From NCBI GenBank assembly GCA_016203455.1, contig JACQMR010000012.1:1-35346 (forward strand): 35,346 nt of DNA. Reading direction: 5' to 3'. The notes below the pieces were generated by a model. The model was given only the letters and a program-made list of their open reading frames with translations. It did no database searches and was not told where the DNA came from. The translations under genes were made by a program, and so were the position numbers. The stretch's first letter is position 1. Each line of letters starts with the position of its first letter. Below are positions 1-8,738 of the stretch, piece after piece. Source of the stretch: Candidatus Wildermuthbacteria bacterium (lineage in GTDB: Bacteria; Patescibacteriota; Minisyncoccia; Minisyncoccales; UBA10102).

Positions 1-3
1 GGT

Positions 4-2109
4 ATGCCCAGACAATATCCCATTGAGAAAGTAAGAGACATAGGAATTATCGCCCATATTGACGCTGGAAAAACAACGACATCCGAGCGCATTTTGTTTT
101 ACACGGGCATTTCGCATAAAATAGGCGAGGTTCACGAAGGAGCCGCTGTCATGGACTGGATGGTGCAAGAAAGAGAGCGGGGGATTACCATTACTTCCGC
201 AGCAACCACATGTTTTTGGGTCCCCACCTATCTGGATAACAAGCAGGAGAACACTTACCGCATTCAGAGCATTGATACGCCGGGGCATATTGATTTTACC
301 GTTGAGGTTCAGCGATCTTTGCGTGTATTGGATGGGGCCGTGGTGCTTTTTGACGGCGTGGCGGGCGTGGAACCGCAGTCGGAAACCGTGTGGCGTCAGG
401 CCGATAAGTTTGGAGTCCCCCGCATTTGTTTCATCAACAAGCTTGACCGCATGGGCGCTGATTTTGAAAAAAGCTTTGCCTCTATCCAGGAAAAGTTAAA
501 CCCCAACGCCGTCGCGGTGCAGTATCCCATTGGAGCGGAGGACCAATTCTCCGGCATCGTGGATCTTATCGGCATGAAAGCATACGCGTTTGAAGGAGAG
601 TTTGGCCAGACGGTAAAAGAGATTGACATTCCCGCCGATGTTCTGGAAACGGCAAAAGCATGGAGAGAACGCCTCTTGGAAAAAGTGGCGGGAGAAGATG
701 AGGTATTGATGAATGCGTATGTGGCGGGAGCAGAGCTTAATGTTGACGATATAAAACGAGTGCTTCGCAGGGCATCTCTGGAGAATAAGCTGGTGCCGGT
801 GTTTACGGGGTCTTCGCTGAAAAACAAAGGGGTTCAGCTTATGCTTGACGGGGTTATTGATTATCTTCCAAGTCCCGCGGATGTTCCGGCTATCATTGGA
901 ACGGACTCAAAGACGGGGCAGGAGATTCAGCGGCATGCCAAGGATGACGAGCCATTTTCAGCTCTCGCGTTTAAAATCGCTTCCGATCCTTTTGTGGGTT
1001 CCCTTACCTATTTTAGGGTGTATTCGGGAGCATTGCAGAAGGGATCGTATGTTTTAAACGCAACCACGGGCGAACGCGAGCGTATTAGCAGAATATTGCG
1101 CATGCACGCCAATGAGAGAGAAGAGGTGGATGAATTGTACGCGGGCGATATTGCCGCCACTGTCGGCTTAAAGGGAACCATAACCGGGCATACTTTGTGC
1201 GATGAGGCAAGCCCGATTTTGTTGGAGCAAATTGTGTTTCCCGAGCCGGTCATTTCCGTGCGCATAGAGCCGGCAACCAAGGCGGATCAAGAAAAAATGA
1301 GTTTGGCGTTAAAACGTTTATCTGACGAGGACCCCACATTCAGGGTGAGTTCGGACCAGGAGACCGGAGAGACCATTATTTCTGGCATGGGAGAGTTGCA
1401 TTTGGAAATCATTGTTGATCGCATGAAGCGGGAATTTAGCGTGGATGCGAAAGTGGGAAGACCGCAGGTTGCGTATAAAGAAACCATTAAGAGTCAGGCG
1501 GAAGGAGAAGAAAAATATGTGCGGCAGTCCGGAGGGCGCGGCCAATACGGACATGTGGTGCTGGAAGTTGAATCAAAAGAGCGCGGATCCGGATTTGAAT
1601 TCGTGAATCAGATAAAAGGAGGCGTTATTCCCCAGGAGTATATTCCGGCCATTGAGAAGGGCGTGAAAGAGGCATTAGACAGGGGAATCCTTGCCGGGTA
1701 CACCGTGATAGATGTAAAGGCCACCGTAACCGACGGATCGTTCCACGAGGTGGATTCTTCGGAGTTTGCCTTTAAGATAGCCGCGTCCATGGCTTTCCAG
1801 GGAGCGGCCAGAAAAGCAAAACCCGTTATTTTAGAGCCCATTATGAAATTGGAGGTTGTTGTTCCGCCTAACTTCCTGGGAGATGTCATAGGAGATCTGT
1901 CCGCGCGCAGAGGGCGCATTGAACAAACGGACGATCGGGTGAATTTGAAGGTTATCAATTCCAAGATTCCGTTGTCTGAAATGTTCGGGTACGCGACTTC
2001 CATCCGTTCCTTGACGGAAGGGCGGGGAACATTTACCATGGAGTTTAACGGCTATGAGGAGGTACCCTCAAATATCGCCCAGGAAATTATTGAAGGTAAG
2101 CGAAAATAG
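4..2109 (+). CDS. fusA: Elongation factor G
   Basis: This GTPase moves tRNA and mRNA through the ribosome after peptide bond formation and acts with Frr in ribosome recycling. The 701-residue protein is of normal length. The G1 P-loop AHIDAGKTT is at residues 17-25, the G3 motif DTPGH at 91-95 and the G4 motif NKLD at 145-148. The GGRGQYGHV stretch of domain IV follows near residue 505. The start is the ATG at the window edge and gives the expected N-terminus. In other bacteria rpsL and rpsG lie upstream, here outside the window. The next gene starts 3 bases after its stop, so the two are probably cotranscribed. The identification is secure. Confidence 0.98.
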   Translation: MPRQYPIEKVRDIGIIAHIDAGKTTTSERILFYTGISHKIGEVHEGAAVMDWMVQERERGITITSAATTCFWVPTYLDNKQENTYRIQSIDTPGHIDFTVEVQRSLRVLDGAVVLFDGVAGVEPQSETVWRQADKFGVPRICFINKLDRMGADFEKSFASIQEKLNPNAVAVQYPIGAEDQFSGIVDLIGMKAYAFEGEFGQTVKEIDIPADVLETAKAWRERLLEKVAGEDEVLMNAYVAGAELNVDDIKRVLRRASLENKLVPVFTGSSLKNKGVQLMLDGVIDYLPSPADVPAIIGTDSKTGQEIQRHAKDDEPFSALAFKIASDPFVGSLTYFRVYSGALQKGSYVLNATTGERERISRILRMHANEREEVDELYAGDIAATVGLKGTITGHTLCDEASPILLEQIVFPEPVISVRIEPATKADQEKMSLALKRLSDEDPTFRVSSDQETGETIISGMGELHLEIIVDRMKREFSVDAKVGRPQVAYKETIKSQAEGEEKYVRQSGGRGQYGHVVLEVESKERGSGFEFVNQIKGGVIPQEYIPAIEKGVKEALDRGILAGYTVIDVKATVTDGSFHEVDSSEFAFKIAASMAFQGAARKAKPVILEPIMKLEVVVPPNFLGDVIGDLSARRGRIEQTDDRVNLKVINSKIPLSEMFGYATSIRSLTEGRGTFTMEFNGYEEVPSNIAQEIIEGKRK

Positions 2110-2112
2110 CAT

Positions 2113-2322
2113 ATGGATCTCAAAGAAATACAAAAGCTATTGGGAGACGGCGGAGGGAAGGTCGTTATTGTGGAGAATGGCAATCCGGTTATGATTATAT
2201 TGCCGTACAAAGCTTTTCAAGAGAAAGTAGGAGATACGCCCCCGGTCAGCTCGTATGAAAGGGAGGAGCAGTCGATCCTGCCCGAATCGGGAGAGTTGAC
2301 ACTTGATGATTTGCCGCTATAA
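2113..2322 (+). CDS. Small Phd/YefM-like protein between fusA and tuf
   Basis: A 69-residue protein of uncertain function. The core (residues 16-38, about KVVIVENGNPVMIILPYKAF) resembles the strand-turn-strand signature of Phd/YefM antitoxin N-terminal domains, where a short segment ends in a pattern like hGxPVxhhhxxxxY. The C-terminus is acidic and probably disordered. No toxin gene lies beside it: fusA is 3 bases upstream and tuf is 81 bases downstream. It could therefore be an orphan DNA-binding antitoxin fold or a lineage-specific translation-linked protein. The family call comes from pattern only. Confidence 0.6.
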   Translation: MDLKEIQKLLGDGGGKVVIVENGNPVMIILPYKAFQEKVGDTPPVSSYEREEQSILPESGELTLDDLPL

Positions 2323-2403
2323 TAGAAATCGTCGCGCGGGTACTTGCGGAGCAGGCATTCGTAAGTCCTAAAAACTAACAACTACAAACTAAAAACTATT
2401 TTT

Positions 2404-3597
2404 ATGGCAGGAAAATTTGAACGGACAAAGCCGCATGTGAATATTGGAACCATCGGTCATGTGGATCACGGAAAGACCACATTGTCAGCGTCCATTTTGC
2501 ATGTGTTGAAGTTAAAGGGTTTTAACGCAACAGAGAGGTCCGTGGATCAGATTGACGCGGCTCCGGAGGAAAAGCAAAGAGGCATCACCATCAACATCAC
2601 TCATTTGGAGTACGAGACCGAGAAGCGCCATTACGAGCACATTGACTGTCCGGGTCACGCCGATTTTATTAAGAACATGATTACGGGAGCGGCGCAAATG
2701 GACGGAGGAATTTTGGTGGTTTCAGCTCCGGACGGGCCCATGCCCCAGACCAGAGAGCATATTTTGCTCGCCCGCCAGGTGGGATTGCCTTCTTTGGTGG
2801 TATTCTTGAACAAAGTGGACATGGTTGATGACCCTGAAATTATTGATTTGGTGGAGTCAGAGGTGCGGGAGCTCTTGAAAAAGTACAATTACGACGGAGA
2901 CAACATTCCTGTTATCCGGGGTTCAGCTTTGAAAGCATTGGAAGCAAAATCGGCGGATGAGGAGGCGGCAAAGCCAATCCTTCAGCTCATGGAGGCGGTG
3001 GATGCCAGCATCGCAGAGCCGGTGCGGGAACTGGAAAAACCCTTTTTAATGGCAGTGGAAGATGTGTTCTCCATTGAAGGAAGGGGAACCGTGGTAACCG
3101 GAAGGATTGAAAGAGGAATCATAAAACAGAATGAAGAAGTTGAAGTAGTCGGCATTCGCCCCACTTCAAAGACGGTTGTGGTGTCTGTTGAGATGTTTAA
3201 CAAGTCCCTGGATGAGGGAAGAGCCGGGGATAATGTGGGACTTCTTTTGCGAGGCACAAAGAAAGAAGATGTGGAGCGCGGGCAGGTGCTTGCGAAAAAC
3301 GGATCCGTAACCCCCCATACCGAGTTTGACACCGAAGTGTATATTCTCGCCAAAGAAGAAGGCGGAAGACATACGCCGTTCTTTAAGGGATATAAACCGC
3401 AGTTTTATTTTAGAACAACGGATGTAACCGGAGAGGTGGAACTTCCCGAGGGGACCGAAATGGTTATGCCCGGAGATACGGTTAATTTGAAGGTAAAGCT
3501 TTTGGTTCCCATTGCAATGGAAGAAAAACAGAGATTCGCCATTCGTGAAGGGGGAAAGACCGTGGGAGCAGGAGTGGTGGCCAAGATTACCAAGTAG
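2404..3597 (+). CDS. tuf: Elongation factor Tu
   Basis: EF-Tu delivers aminoacyl-tRNA to the ribosomal A site in a GTP-dependent way. The 397-residue length is typical. The P-loop GHVDHGKTT is at residues 18-26, DCPGH at 81-85, and NKVD follows near residue 138. Domains 2 and 3 are complete and end in the usual GAGVV segment. The ATG start gives the family N-terminus ([12 protein letters not shown]). No Shine-Dalgarno sequence is evident; the preceding 81 bases end in an A/T-rich stretch. rpsJ follows after 21 bases. Confidence 0.98.
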   Translation: MAGKFERTKPHVNIGTIGHVDHGKTTLSASILHVLKLKGFNATERSVDQIDAAPEEKQRGITINITHLEYETEKRHYEHIDCPGHADFIKNMITGAAQMDGGILVVSAPDGPMPQTREHILLARQVGLPSLVVFLNKVDMVDDPEIIDLVESEVRELLKKYNYDGDNIPVIRGSALKALEAKSADEEAAKPILQLMEAVDASIAEPVRELEKPFLMAVEDVFSIEGRGTVVTGRIERGIIKQNEEVEVVGIRPTSKTVVVSVEMFNKSLDEGRAGDNVGLLLRGTKKEDVERGQVLAKNGSVTPHTEFDTEVYILAKEEGGRHTPFFKGYKPQFYFRTTDVTGEVELPEGTEMVMPGDTVNLKVKLLVPIAMEEKQRFAIREGGKTVGAGVVAKITK

Positions 3598-3618
3598 TCA
3601 GCATATATACAGATTGAT

Positions 3619-3957
3619 ATGCCAAAGGCAGTTGCGCAAAAAGAAACACAGGCCCAGCCGAGAATCAGAATTAAGATTTCGGCGTATGATCACAAAGTGA
3701 TTGACGCTTCGTGTCGCCAGATTATAGATACGGCTCTGCGCCACGGGTGTCAGCTTGTGGGTCCCGTGCCTCTGCCAACGGAGATCAGGAAATACACGGT
3801 CAACAGATCTTCTTTCGTGCATAAGGATGCCAGAGAGCAATATGAGATGCGTTCTCACAAGAGAATCCTGGATATTTTGAGCCCGAACCCCAAGGTTATA
3901 GAATCCCTTACCAGTTTGAATCTTCCCGCCGGGGTTGATATTGAAATAAAGATGTAG
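3619..3957 (+). CDS. rpsJ: 30S ribosomal protein S10
   Basis: S10 belongs to the 30S head and, in other bacteria, also to NusA/NusB/NusE antitermination complexes. The 112-residue protein has a short basic N-terminal extension of about 10 residues before the conserved start (RIRIKISAYDHKVID). It also contains the S10 signature near residues 44-59 (GPVPLPTEIRKYTVNR). In E. coli S10 begins the S10 operon, but here a terminator and a new promoter separate it from rplC, so it closes the fusA-tuf unit. Confidence 0.97.
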   Translation: MPKAVAQKETQAQPRIRIKISAYDHKVIDASCRQIIDTALRHGCQLVGPVPLPTEIRKYTVNRSSFVHKDAREQYEMRSHKRILDILSPNPKVIESLTSLNLPAGVDIEIKM

Positions 3958-3980
3958 ATAACAGCGCATCAAAGATATTG

Positions 3981-4012
3981 CTTAAAACCGCCTTTCGGCG
4001 GTTTTAAGTTTA
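3981..4012 (+). terminator. Intrinsic terminator after rpsJ
   Basis: A perfect 12-bp hairpin: left arm CTTAAAACCGCC at 3981-3992, loop TTTC, right arm GGCGGTTTTAAG at 3997-4008. A short T tract is embedded in and follows the right arm. It separates the fusA-tuf-rpsJ unit from the rplC unit. Confidence 0.85.
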
Positions 4013-4022
4013 CGGCAACCCG

Positions 4023-4051
4023 TTGACATTTTTTTAGCATTCGTGTACTCT
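4023..4051 (+). promoter_or_regulatory. Putative promoter of the rplC (S10-spc) operon
   Basis: A perfect -35 box TTGACA (4023-4028) stands 17 bases before a weaker -10 candidate TACTCT (4046-4051), right after the upstream terminator. Transcription from it would start near 4058 and give a leader of about 90 bases before rplC. The -35 is convincing; the -10 matches the consensus at only three positions. Confidence 0.6.
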
Positions 4052-4057
4052 ATGAAT

Positions 4058-4081
4058 ATGGCGGTTTTGCTTCTCTTGTGA
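4058..4081 (+). CDS. Possible leaderless micro-ORF with four Leu codons (rplC leader)
   Basis: ATG at 4058 opens a 7-residue ORF (MAVLLLL, stop TGA at 4079-4081). It lies 6 bases after the proposed -10, the same distance seen for mnmA and other likely leaderless genes here. Four successive leucine codons (TTG CTT CTC TTG) recall attenuation leader peptides. At this length chance is a real possibility, so translation is speculative. Confidence 0.25.
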   Translation: MAVLLLL

Positions 4082-4098
4082 AGGGCAGAGCAGTCAGG

Positions 4099-4130
4099 GT
4101 AACAAATGAGGTTACGCCTCTATTTTTTTT
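4099..4130 (+). promoter_or_regulatory. Candidate attenuator with competing hairpins in the rplC leader
   Basis: GAGG (4108-4111) can pair with CCTC (4117-4120), followed by TATTTTTTTT (4121-4130), like a small terminator. GTAAC (4099-4103) can instead pair with GTTAC (4111-4115), which would exclude the first stem. Both stems are short, so the energetics are marginal and the call is tentative. Confidence 0.3.
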
Positions 4131-4150
4131 GTAAAAAAACTCTTGCATGA
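4106..4150 (+). CDS. Possible 14-residue leader peptide overlapping the rplC start
   Basis: ATG at 4106 opens an ORF encoding MRLRLYFFCKKTLA. Its TGA stop (4148-4150) overlaps the rplC ATG in an ATGA junction. A weak AGGG lies 6 bases before this ATG, whereas rplC has no Shine-Dalgarno sequence. Translation of this ORF could therefore deliver ribosomes to rplC by coupling. The ORF also spans the hairpin and T tract described for this leader. Confidence 0.35.
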   Translation: MRLRLYFFCKKTLA

Positions 4151-4713
4151 AAGCGATTTTAGGGAAAAAAGTGGGCATGACCCAGATATTTAAAGAAGAC
4201 AAGGTAATACCGGTTACGGTTATTGAAGCAGGCCCGGTACAAATTTTGTCCATAAAAACCAAGGCAAAGCACGGATACGATTCCGCGCAGTTTGGGTATG
4301 GAGAAAAAAAGAAGACCAAAAAACCAAGGTTCACGCGAGAATTCAAGAATATTGAGAACGCCGAGGCGGGGCAAACCATCAGTGTTTCTGAATTTTCAGC
4401 GGGAACCAAAGTGAGAATATCCGGAATTTCCAAGGGAAAAGGTTTTCAGGGCGCGGTAAAGCGGCACGGTTTTTCCGGCAGAAACGCCAGCCACGGAGTA
4501 AAGCACGAGCAAAGAACCATTGGATCTACGGGCATGCGGTTTCCCCAGCATGTGATTAAGGGAAGAAAGATGGCGGGCCGCATGGGTTCAGACAGAATAA
4601 CCGTGAAAAATCTTGAGATTGTCGCGGTGGATGCGGAGCGCAATTTGTTGTCCGTGAAAGGGGCGGTTCCCGGAAGCCCGGGAACGCTTTTGGAAATTAG
4701 AACAATGAAATAG
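4147..4713 (+). CDS. rplC: 50S ribosomal protein L3
   Basis: L3 is an early-assembly 50S protein near the peptidyl transferase centre. At 188 residues it is about 20 shorter than the E. coli form. The N-terminus (KAILGKKVGMTQIF) and the conserved central loop (ISKGKGFQGAVKRHGF and the GSTGMRFPQHVIKGRKMAGRMG region) are intact. It is the first structural gene of the long operon. Its start overlaps the stop of a short leader ORF. Confidence 0.97.
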   Translation: MKAILGKKVGMTQIFKEDKVIPVTVIEAGPVQILSIKTKAKHGYDSAQFGYGEKKKTKKPRFTREFKNIENAEAGQTISVSEFSAGTKVRISGISKGKGFQGAVKRHGFSGRNASHGVKHEQRTIGSTGMRFPQHVIKGRKMAGRMGSDRITVKNLEIVAVDAERNLLSVKGAVPGSPGTLLEIRTMK

Positions 4714-4718
4714 TATTT

Positions 4719-5351
4719 ATGGCACGAGTCATGACCTACAATATAGAGGGGAAAGAAACAGGAAGCGTGGAATTGCCAGCTCGCGTGTTTGAAGCGCCTT
4801 TTCGGGCGGATCTTGTGCACCAGGTGCTTGTGATTCAGCAGGGCAACCGGCGCCAGGTTTCCGCTCACGCGAGAGGCAGAGGAGAAGTTTCCGGAGGAGG
4901 GAAAAAACCCTGGAGACAAAAAGGAACTGGACGCGCCAGGCACGGCTCCATCAGGTCTCCGCTTTGGAAGGGAGGGGGCGTTTCGCACGGTCCCGTGAAA
5001 GAACGCAATTACAGAGGTGATATAAACGAGAAAATGCGCAAGGCCGCGTTGTTTTGCGTATTGTCGGAAAAAGCGCGCAACCAAGAATGCGTTGTCGTGG
5101 ATGGTTTGAATATGGAGAAACCCGGCACAAAACAACTGGCGGGTATTTTTGAAAAGCTTCCGCTTTCCGGCAAAACCGTTTTGCTGGCGTTGCCCGTTCT
5201 TTCAAGGGAGATATTGTTGTCGGCGCGGAATCTTCCCGGAGTGAGAGTGATGCAGGCGCGCGAGTTGACCGCGCTTGACGCGCTGAATGCCGGAGTCGTT
5301 TTGTTGCCGGCAGAATCGGTAAAGATATTGGCGGAAATTCACGGCGCATAA
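4719..5351 (+). CDS. rplD: 50S ribosomal protein L4
   Basis: L4 lines the peptide exit tunnel through an extended loop and in E. coli also represses its own operon. The 210-residue protein has the typical loop sequence (residues about 48-75: ARGRGEVSGGGKKPWRQKGTGRAR, here shown as separate motifs ARGRGEVSGGGKK and PWRQKGTGRAR). The C-terminal Rossmann-like domain follows. It starts 5 bases after rplC with no clear Shine-Dalgarno sequence. Confidence 0.97.
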   Translation: MARVMTYNIEGKETGSVELPARVFEAPFRADLVHQVLVIQQGNRRQVSAHARGRGEVSGGGKKPWRQKGTGRARHGSIRSPLWKGGGVSHGPVKERNYRGDINEKMRKAALFCVLSEKARNQECVVVDGLNMEKPGTKQLAGIFEKLPLSGKTVLLALPVLSREILLSARNLPGVRVMQARELTALDALNAGVVLLPAESVKILAEIHGA

Positions 5352-5353
5352 CC

Positions 5354-5761
5354 ATGGCATTTTCAATGTTTAAAAAGGAAAAGGAGGGTAAGAAAAAAAT
5401 CGCGGGCAAAATCGCGGATATTGCGGGCGTTCAGAAAGAAGCAGTCAAATCTCCCGTGAAAAAAGATGCGGGAAAAGCGATGCGCGTTCTGCAAGTTCCT
5501 TTGATAAAGGCGCGGGGAACAGAGAAAGCGTCTGTTCTTGGAAAGCATCGCCAGTATGTGTTTGAGGTGCGAGACGGGGCGACAAAGGGATCGGTAAAAT
5601 TCGCGGTTGAAAAAAGTTTTGGCGTTGTTGTGACCGGTATTCAGATGATCCAGAAGCGCGCAAAGAAGATTCGCGTAGGGAGGCGTGTTGGTGTTCGTCC
5701 CGGCACCAAGAAGGCGGTCGTGCGCTTGAAAGAGGGGCAGTCAATAGAGTTGGGTATTTGA
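5354..5761 (+). CDS. rplW: 50S ribosomal protein L23 with N-terminal extension
   Basis: L23 sits at the exit of the peptide tunnel and is a docking site for trigger factor and SRP. The conserved domain begins near residue 45 (LQVPLIKARGTEKAS, YVFEV, A-x-K-x-x-x-K-x-AVE) and ends KKAVVRLKEGQSIELGI. Before it lies a Lys/Ala-rich extension of about 45 residues, making 135 residues against the usual 95-100. The junction with rplD is TAACCATG, without a Shine-Dalgarno sequence. A later start inside the extension cannot be excluded, but no better-supported start is visible. Confidence 0.93.
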   Translation: MAFSMFKKEKEGKKKIAGKIADIAGVQKEAVKSPVKKDAGKAMRVLQVPLIKARGTEKASVLGKHRQYVFEVRDGATKGSVKFAVEKSFGVVVTGIQMIQKRAKKIRVGRRVGVRPGTKKAVVRLKEGQSIELGI

Positions 5762-5779
5762 CAAGGATATTATTGAAAT

Positions 5780-6565
5780 ATGGCAAACGCGTTTTCAAAC
5801 ATAAAGCCGCAGAAAAGTTTGGTTATGCATATCCGAAAGACCGGAGGCAGGTCTAGAGACGGAAGAATCACTGCGTGGCAAAGAGGGGGAGGAGCGAGAA
5901 AAATATATCGCTTGGTTGAGTTTGGACAGAGCCATTTTGGAAAGAAGGGAAAAGTTCTTCAACTGGAGAAAGATCCAAACCGCAATTGTTTTATCGCTCT
6001 CGTTGAATATCTTGATGGAGTCAAGGCGTATATTTTGGCTCCCCAGGAATTGCAGGCGGGCGACGAGGTTGTATGCGCGGAATCAGCGGAGATACGGCCG
6101 GGCAACAGAATGCTTTTGGTTAATATGCCGGTAGGCACTATGGCGCATAATATTGAGTTGCATCCGGGCAAGGGCGGCGTTATGGCGCGATCTGCAGGAG
6201 GGGGCGCGAAAGTGCTCGCGCACGAAGGAGGGTACACGCTTTTACAGCTCCCTTCCTCTGAAATCAGAAAAGCGCCATCCGCATGTTTTGCGAGTGTTGG
6301 CATGCTGTCCAATCCGGAATATCAGTACAAGAGGGTTCATAACGCGGGAAGATCGCGTTTGATGGGCCGGAGGCCCAATGTGAGAGGTACGGTCATGAAT
6401 CCCGTGGATCATCCTCATGGAGGAGGCGAGGGGAGAACCGGCAGGGGGCTGAAGAATCCAAAGACCCCATGGGGCAAACCCGCTCTCGGAGTGAAGACGC
6501 GCCACAAGAAGTGGACCGACAAATTGATCGTAAATAGAAGAAAGAAGAAAAACAAAAACAAATAG
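5780..6565 (+). CDS. rplB: 50S ribosomal protein L2
   Basis: L2 binds 23S rRNA, is needed for subunit association and lies close to the peptidyl transferase centre. At 261 residues it is slightly shorter than the usual 270-275, mainly at the N-terminus. The signature VDHPHGGGEGRTGRG is present near residue 210, and the C-terminus is the expected basic tail. A GGATAT stretch upstream may serve as a weak ribosome binding site. Confidence 0.98.
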   Translation: MANAFSNIKPQKSLVMHIRKTGGRSRDGRITAWQRGGGARKIYRLVEFGQSHFGKKGKVLQLEKDPNRNCFIALVEYLDGVKAYILAPQELQAGDEVVCAESAEIRPGNRMLLVNMPVGTMAHNIELHPGKGGVMARSAGGGAKVLAHEGGYTLLQLPSSEIRKAPSACFASVGMLSNPEYQYKRVHNAGRSRLMGRRPNVRGTVMNPVDHPHGGGEGRTGRGLKNPKTPWGKPALGVKTRHKKWTDKLIVNRRKKKNKNK

Positions 6566-6566
6566 C

Positions 6567-6914
6567 ATGGCGAGATCACTAAAAAAAGGACCGTATATAG
6601 ACGAACAACTGCTCTCGCAGGTGCGCGATTTAAAAGCGGGAGACCGCAAGATTATCAAGAGTTGGGCGCGCAGGGCGACTATTACTCCCGAGATGATCGG
6701 CTTTAATTTTGGGGTGTACAACGGCAAGGACTTTGTGACGGTTTTGGCGACCGAGGAGATGGTTGGGCATAAGCTTGGAGAATTTTCTCCAACCACGAAG
6801 TTCCACCGCCATGGAGGAAAAGTTCAGAAGGAGCAAGAGGAGAAGGCCGCCGCCGCAACTTCCGCGCCGGCCGCCGCGGCCGCAAAATCGGCGCCGGGAC
6901 CAAAAAAGAAATAA
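6567..6914 (+). CDS. rpsS: 30S ribosomal protein S19 with Ala-rich C-terminal tail
   Basis: S19 forms a head complex with S13 in the small subunit. The conserved protein (RSLKKGPYIDE at the start, MVGHKLGEFSPT near residues 75-86) ends about residue 88. It is followed by a low-complexity tail of about 27 residues rich in Ala, Glu and Lys, giving 115 residues against the usual 92. The DNA encoding the tail is a run of GCC/GCG-type codons. The gene starts one base after the rplB stop. Confidence 0.96.
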   Translation: MARSLKKGPYIDEQLLSQVRDLKAGDRKIIKSWARRATITPEMIGFNFGVYNGKDFVTVLATEEMVGHKLGEFSPTTKFHRHGGKVQKEQEEKAAAATSAPAAAAAKSAPGPKKK

Positions 6915-6917
6915 CCC

Positions 6918-7418
6918 ATGAAAGCCCATTTGAGATATTTAAGAATAGCTCCGCGAAAAGTGCGACTGGTCGCGGATCTTATCCGCGGGAAAAATATCGC
7001 TGACGCGCGGCGCGTGTTGAGTTTCGTGGAAAAAAGAGCGGCGACCCCGGTCTTAAAGACGCTCAATTCCGCGGCCGCGGCCGCCACAAACAATTTCCAG
7101 GCCGAAGAAGGCAATTTGTTTGTGTCTCAAGTGTTCGTGAATGAGGGACCCAAGTTAAAAAGAATCAGGCCCAGGGCAAAAGGAACCGCGTACCCGATTC
7201 AGAGAAAGACGAGTCACATAACTGTTGTTTTGGGAGAATTGGTTGCGGGAAAAAAGGCGGAAAAATCCGTTCAGAAAGTTCTAAAAACAAAAGAACTTCA
7301 AGAGAAAAAGGCGGGCGGGAATTCGCGCAAGAGAACATTTTTTGAAAAGAAAGAGAAAGCAAAGGTAGAGGGGCAAAGAGGAGGTAAAAGAAATGTATTT
7401 CAAAGAAAGAGCATTTAA
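6918..7418 (+). CDS. rplV: 50S ribosomal protein L22 with basic C-terminal extension
   Basis: L22 lines the peptide exit tunnel with a beta hairpin. The conserved domain occupies residues 1-110 ([17 protein letters not shown] near the start; [23 protein letters not shown] at the hairpin, quoted here as [12 protein letters not shown] and [11 protein letters not shown]). A Lys/Arg-rich extension of about 55 residues follows, giving 166 residues against the usual 110. The junction with rpsS is TAACCCATG. Confidence 0.96.
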   Translation: MKAHLRYLRIAPRKVRLVADLIRGKNIADARRVLSFVEKRAATPVLKTLNSAAAAATNNFQAEEGNLFVSQVFVNEGPKLKRIRPRAKGTAYPIQRKTSHITVVLGELVAGKKAEKSVQKVLKTKELQEKKAGGNSRKRTFFEKKEKAKVEGQRGGKRNVFQRKSI

Positions 7419-7421
7419 TCT

Positions 7422-8057
7422 ATGTCTCACAAAGTTCACCCAAAAATTTTCAGGATTCGCGAAACCAAGGACTGGACTTCCCGATGGATTGTCAAGCGCA
7501 ATTTTTCAACGGCGCTTCAGCAGGACTATCTTATCCGCCAGTTTCTAGAGAAAAAACTCAAAGAGGCGGGTTTAGAGTCGGTTGAAATTGAACGGTTCGC
7601 GGATCGCATTATCGTAATCGTCAATTCGGCGCGGCCCGGGTTAATCATAGGGAGAGGGGGCGCGGGTGTTGAACTTTTGAGAAAACAGCTTCAAAAGTTG
7701 GCTCCGGGCATGAAAGATATGCGTCTGGAAATTCGCGAAGTAAAAAATCCATGGGAGTCATCGGTGCTGGCGGCTCAATGGATTGCCCAGCAGTTGGAAA
7801 AGCGCATGCCTTTTCGCAGAGTGTTAAAGCAGGCAATGGGAAAGCTCATGGCCAATAAGAGTATTCAGGGGGCGCGGCTTCAGGTAGGGGGCCGTTTAGG
7901 AGGGGCCGATATCGCGAGAACCGAATCATTAAAAGAAGGACGGTTGCCTTTGCAGACGATTCGTGCAAAGATAGAGTACGCGAGAGAAACAGCCAGGACA
8001 ACCTATGGCGCTATTGGCGTGAAAGTATGGTTGTATAAGGGAGATGAATTTGAATAA
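7422..8057 (+). CDS. rpsC: 30S ribosomal protein S3
   Basis: S3 is a head protein at the mRNA entry tunnel, with a type II KH domain. The 211-residue protein begins with the family start (SHKVHPKIFRI). The KH signature is near residues 66-80 (SARPGLIIGRGGAGVE), and the C-terminal domain contains GARLQVGGRLGGADIART. It starts 3 bases after the rplV stop. Confidence 0.97.
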   Translation: MSHKVHPKIFRIRETKDWTSRWIVKRNFSTALQQDYLIRQFLEKKLKEAGLESVEIERFADRIIVIVNSARPGLIIGRGGAGVELLRKQLQKLAPGMKDMRLEIREVKNPWESSVLAAQWIAQQLEKRMPFRRVLKQAMGKLMANKSIQGARLQVGGRLGGADIARTESLKEGRLPLQTIRAKIEYARETARTTYGAIGVKVWLYKGDEFE

Positions 8058-8081
8058 TCAAAAATTTCAGAACAGAGCCGT

Positions 8082-8492
8082 ATGTTGACGCCAAAGCGGG
8101 TAAATCTCAGTAAGTGGATGAGAGACAAGGCCAAGGGTATTGAGACCCGGGGCACCGCGCTTGTGTTTGGTAGCTATGGATTGAAAGCCATGGGAACGAC
8201 ATGGGTGCCGGCCAGACAGATTGAGGCAGGCAGAAGGGCGATCATCAGATATTTGAGAAAAGGAGGAAAGATATGGGTGAGAATTTTTCCCGACAAACCG
8301 GTAACCCAGAAGGGGGCGGAGACCCCCATGGGCGGCGGCAAGGGCGGCGTGGATCACTATGTGTTTTCCATCCGTCCGGGAAGAATTATATTTGAAGTTG
8401 AAGGCATCAAAGAGGACATGGCCAAAGAGGCCCTGGGAAAGGCGGCCGATAAATTGAGCGTGAAAACCATATTTATTAAAAAGGAGGATTAA
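8082..8492 (+). CDS. rplP: 50S ribosomal protein L16
   Basis: L16 helps position tRNA in the A and P sites of the large subunit. The 136 residues match the usual length. Typical segments are the start MLTPKRVNLSKWMR, the FGSYGLKAMG region near residue 30, and MGGGKGGVDHYVFSIRPGRI near residue 83. The start lies 24 bases after rpsC. In most bacteria rpmC (L29) follows, but here rpsQ begins 7 bases after the stop. Confidence 0.97.
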   Translation: MLTPKRVNLSKWMRDKAKGIETRGTALVFGSYGLKAMGTTWVPARQIEAGRRAIIRYLRKGGKIWVRIFPDKPVTQKGAETPMGGGKGGVDHYVFSIRPGRIIFEVEGIKEDMAKEALGKAADKLSVKTIFIKKED

Positions 8493-8499
8493 TGTATTT

Positions 8500-8736
8500 A
8501 TGCCAAAGAGACGGCTTATCGGCATCGTTATATCTGATAAGATGGAAAAGACCTGCGTTGTGGAGGTGGAGCTTTTAAAAATGCACAAAAAATATGCCAG
8601 ACGGTTTACTATTCACGAATCTTACAAAGCGCATAACGAAAATAACGAGTACAAAACCGGGGACAAAGTAACTATTGAAGAAACGCGGCCCTTGTCTAAA
8701 GATAAGCGCTGGAAAGTAGTAGGTAAGGCCGCATAA
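8500..8736 (+). CDS. rpsQ: 30S ribosomal protein S17
   Basis: S17 is a primary 16S rRNA binder with an OB fold. The 78-residue protein shows the typical segments [18 protein letters not shown] and [21 protein letters not shown]. An AAGGAGG sequence in the last codons of rplP, about 15 bases before the ATG, is one of the few Shine-Dalgarno-like sites in this operon. The gene follows rplP directly, leaving no room for L29. Confidence 0.97.
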   Translation: MPKRRLIGIVISDKMEKTCVVEVELLKMHKKYARRFTIHESYKAHNENNEYKTGDKVTIEETRPLSKDKRWKVVGKAA

Positions 8737-8738
8737 CC

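Noticed and set aside
2113-2322. A complete toxin-antitoxin pair between fusA and tuf
   Set aside because: The 81 bases after this gene contain no toxin ORF, and fusA is immediately upstream.
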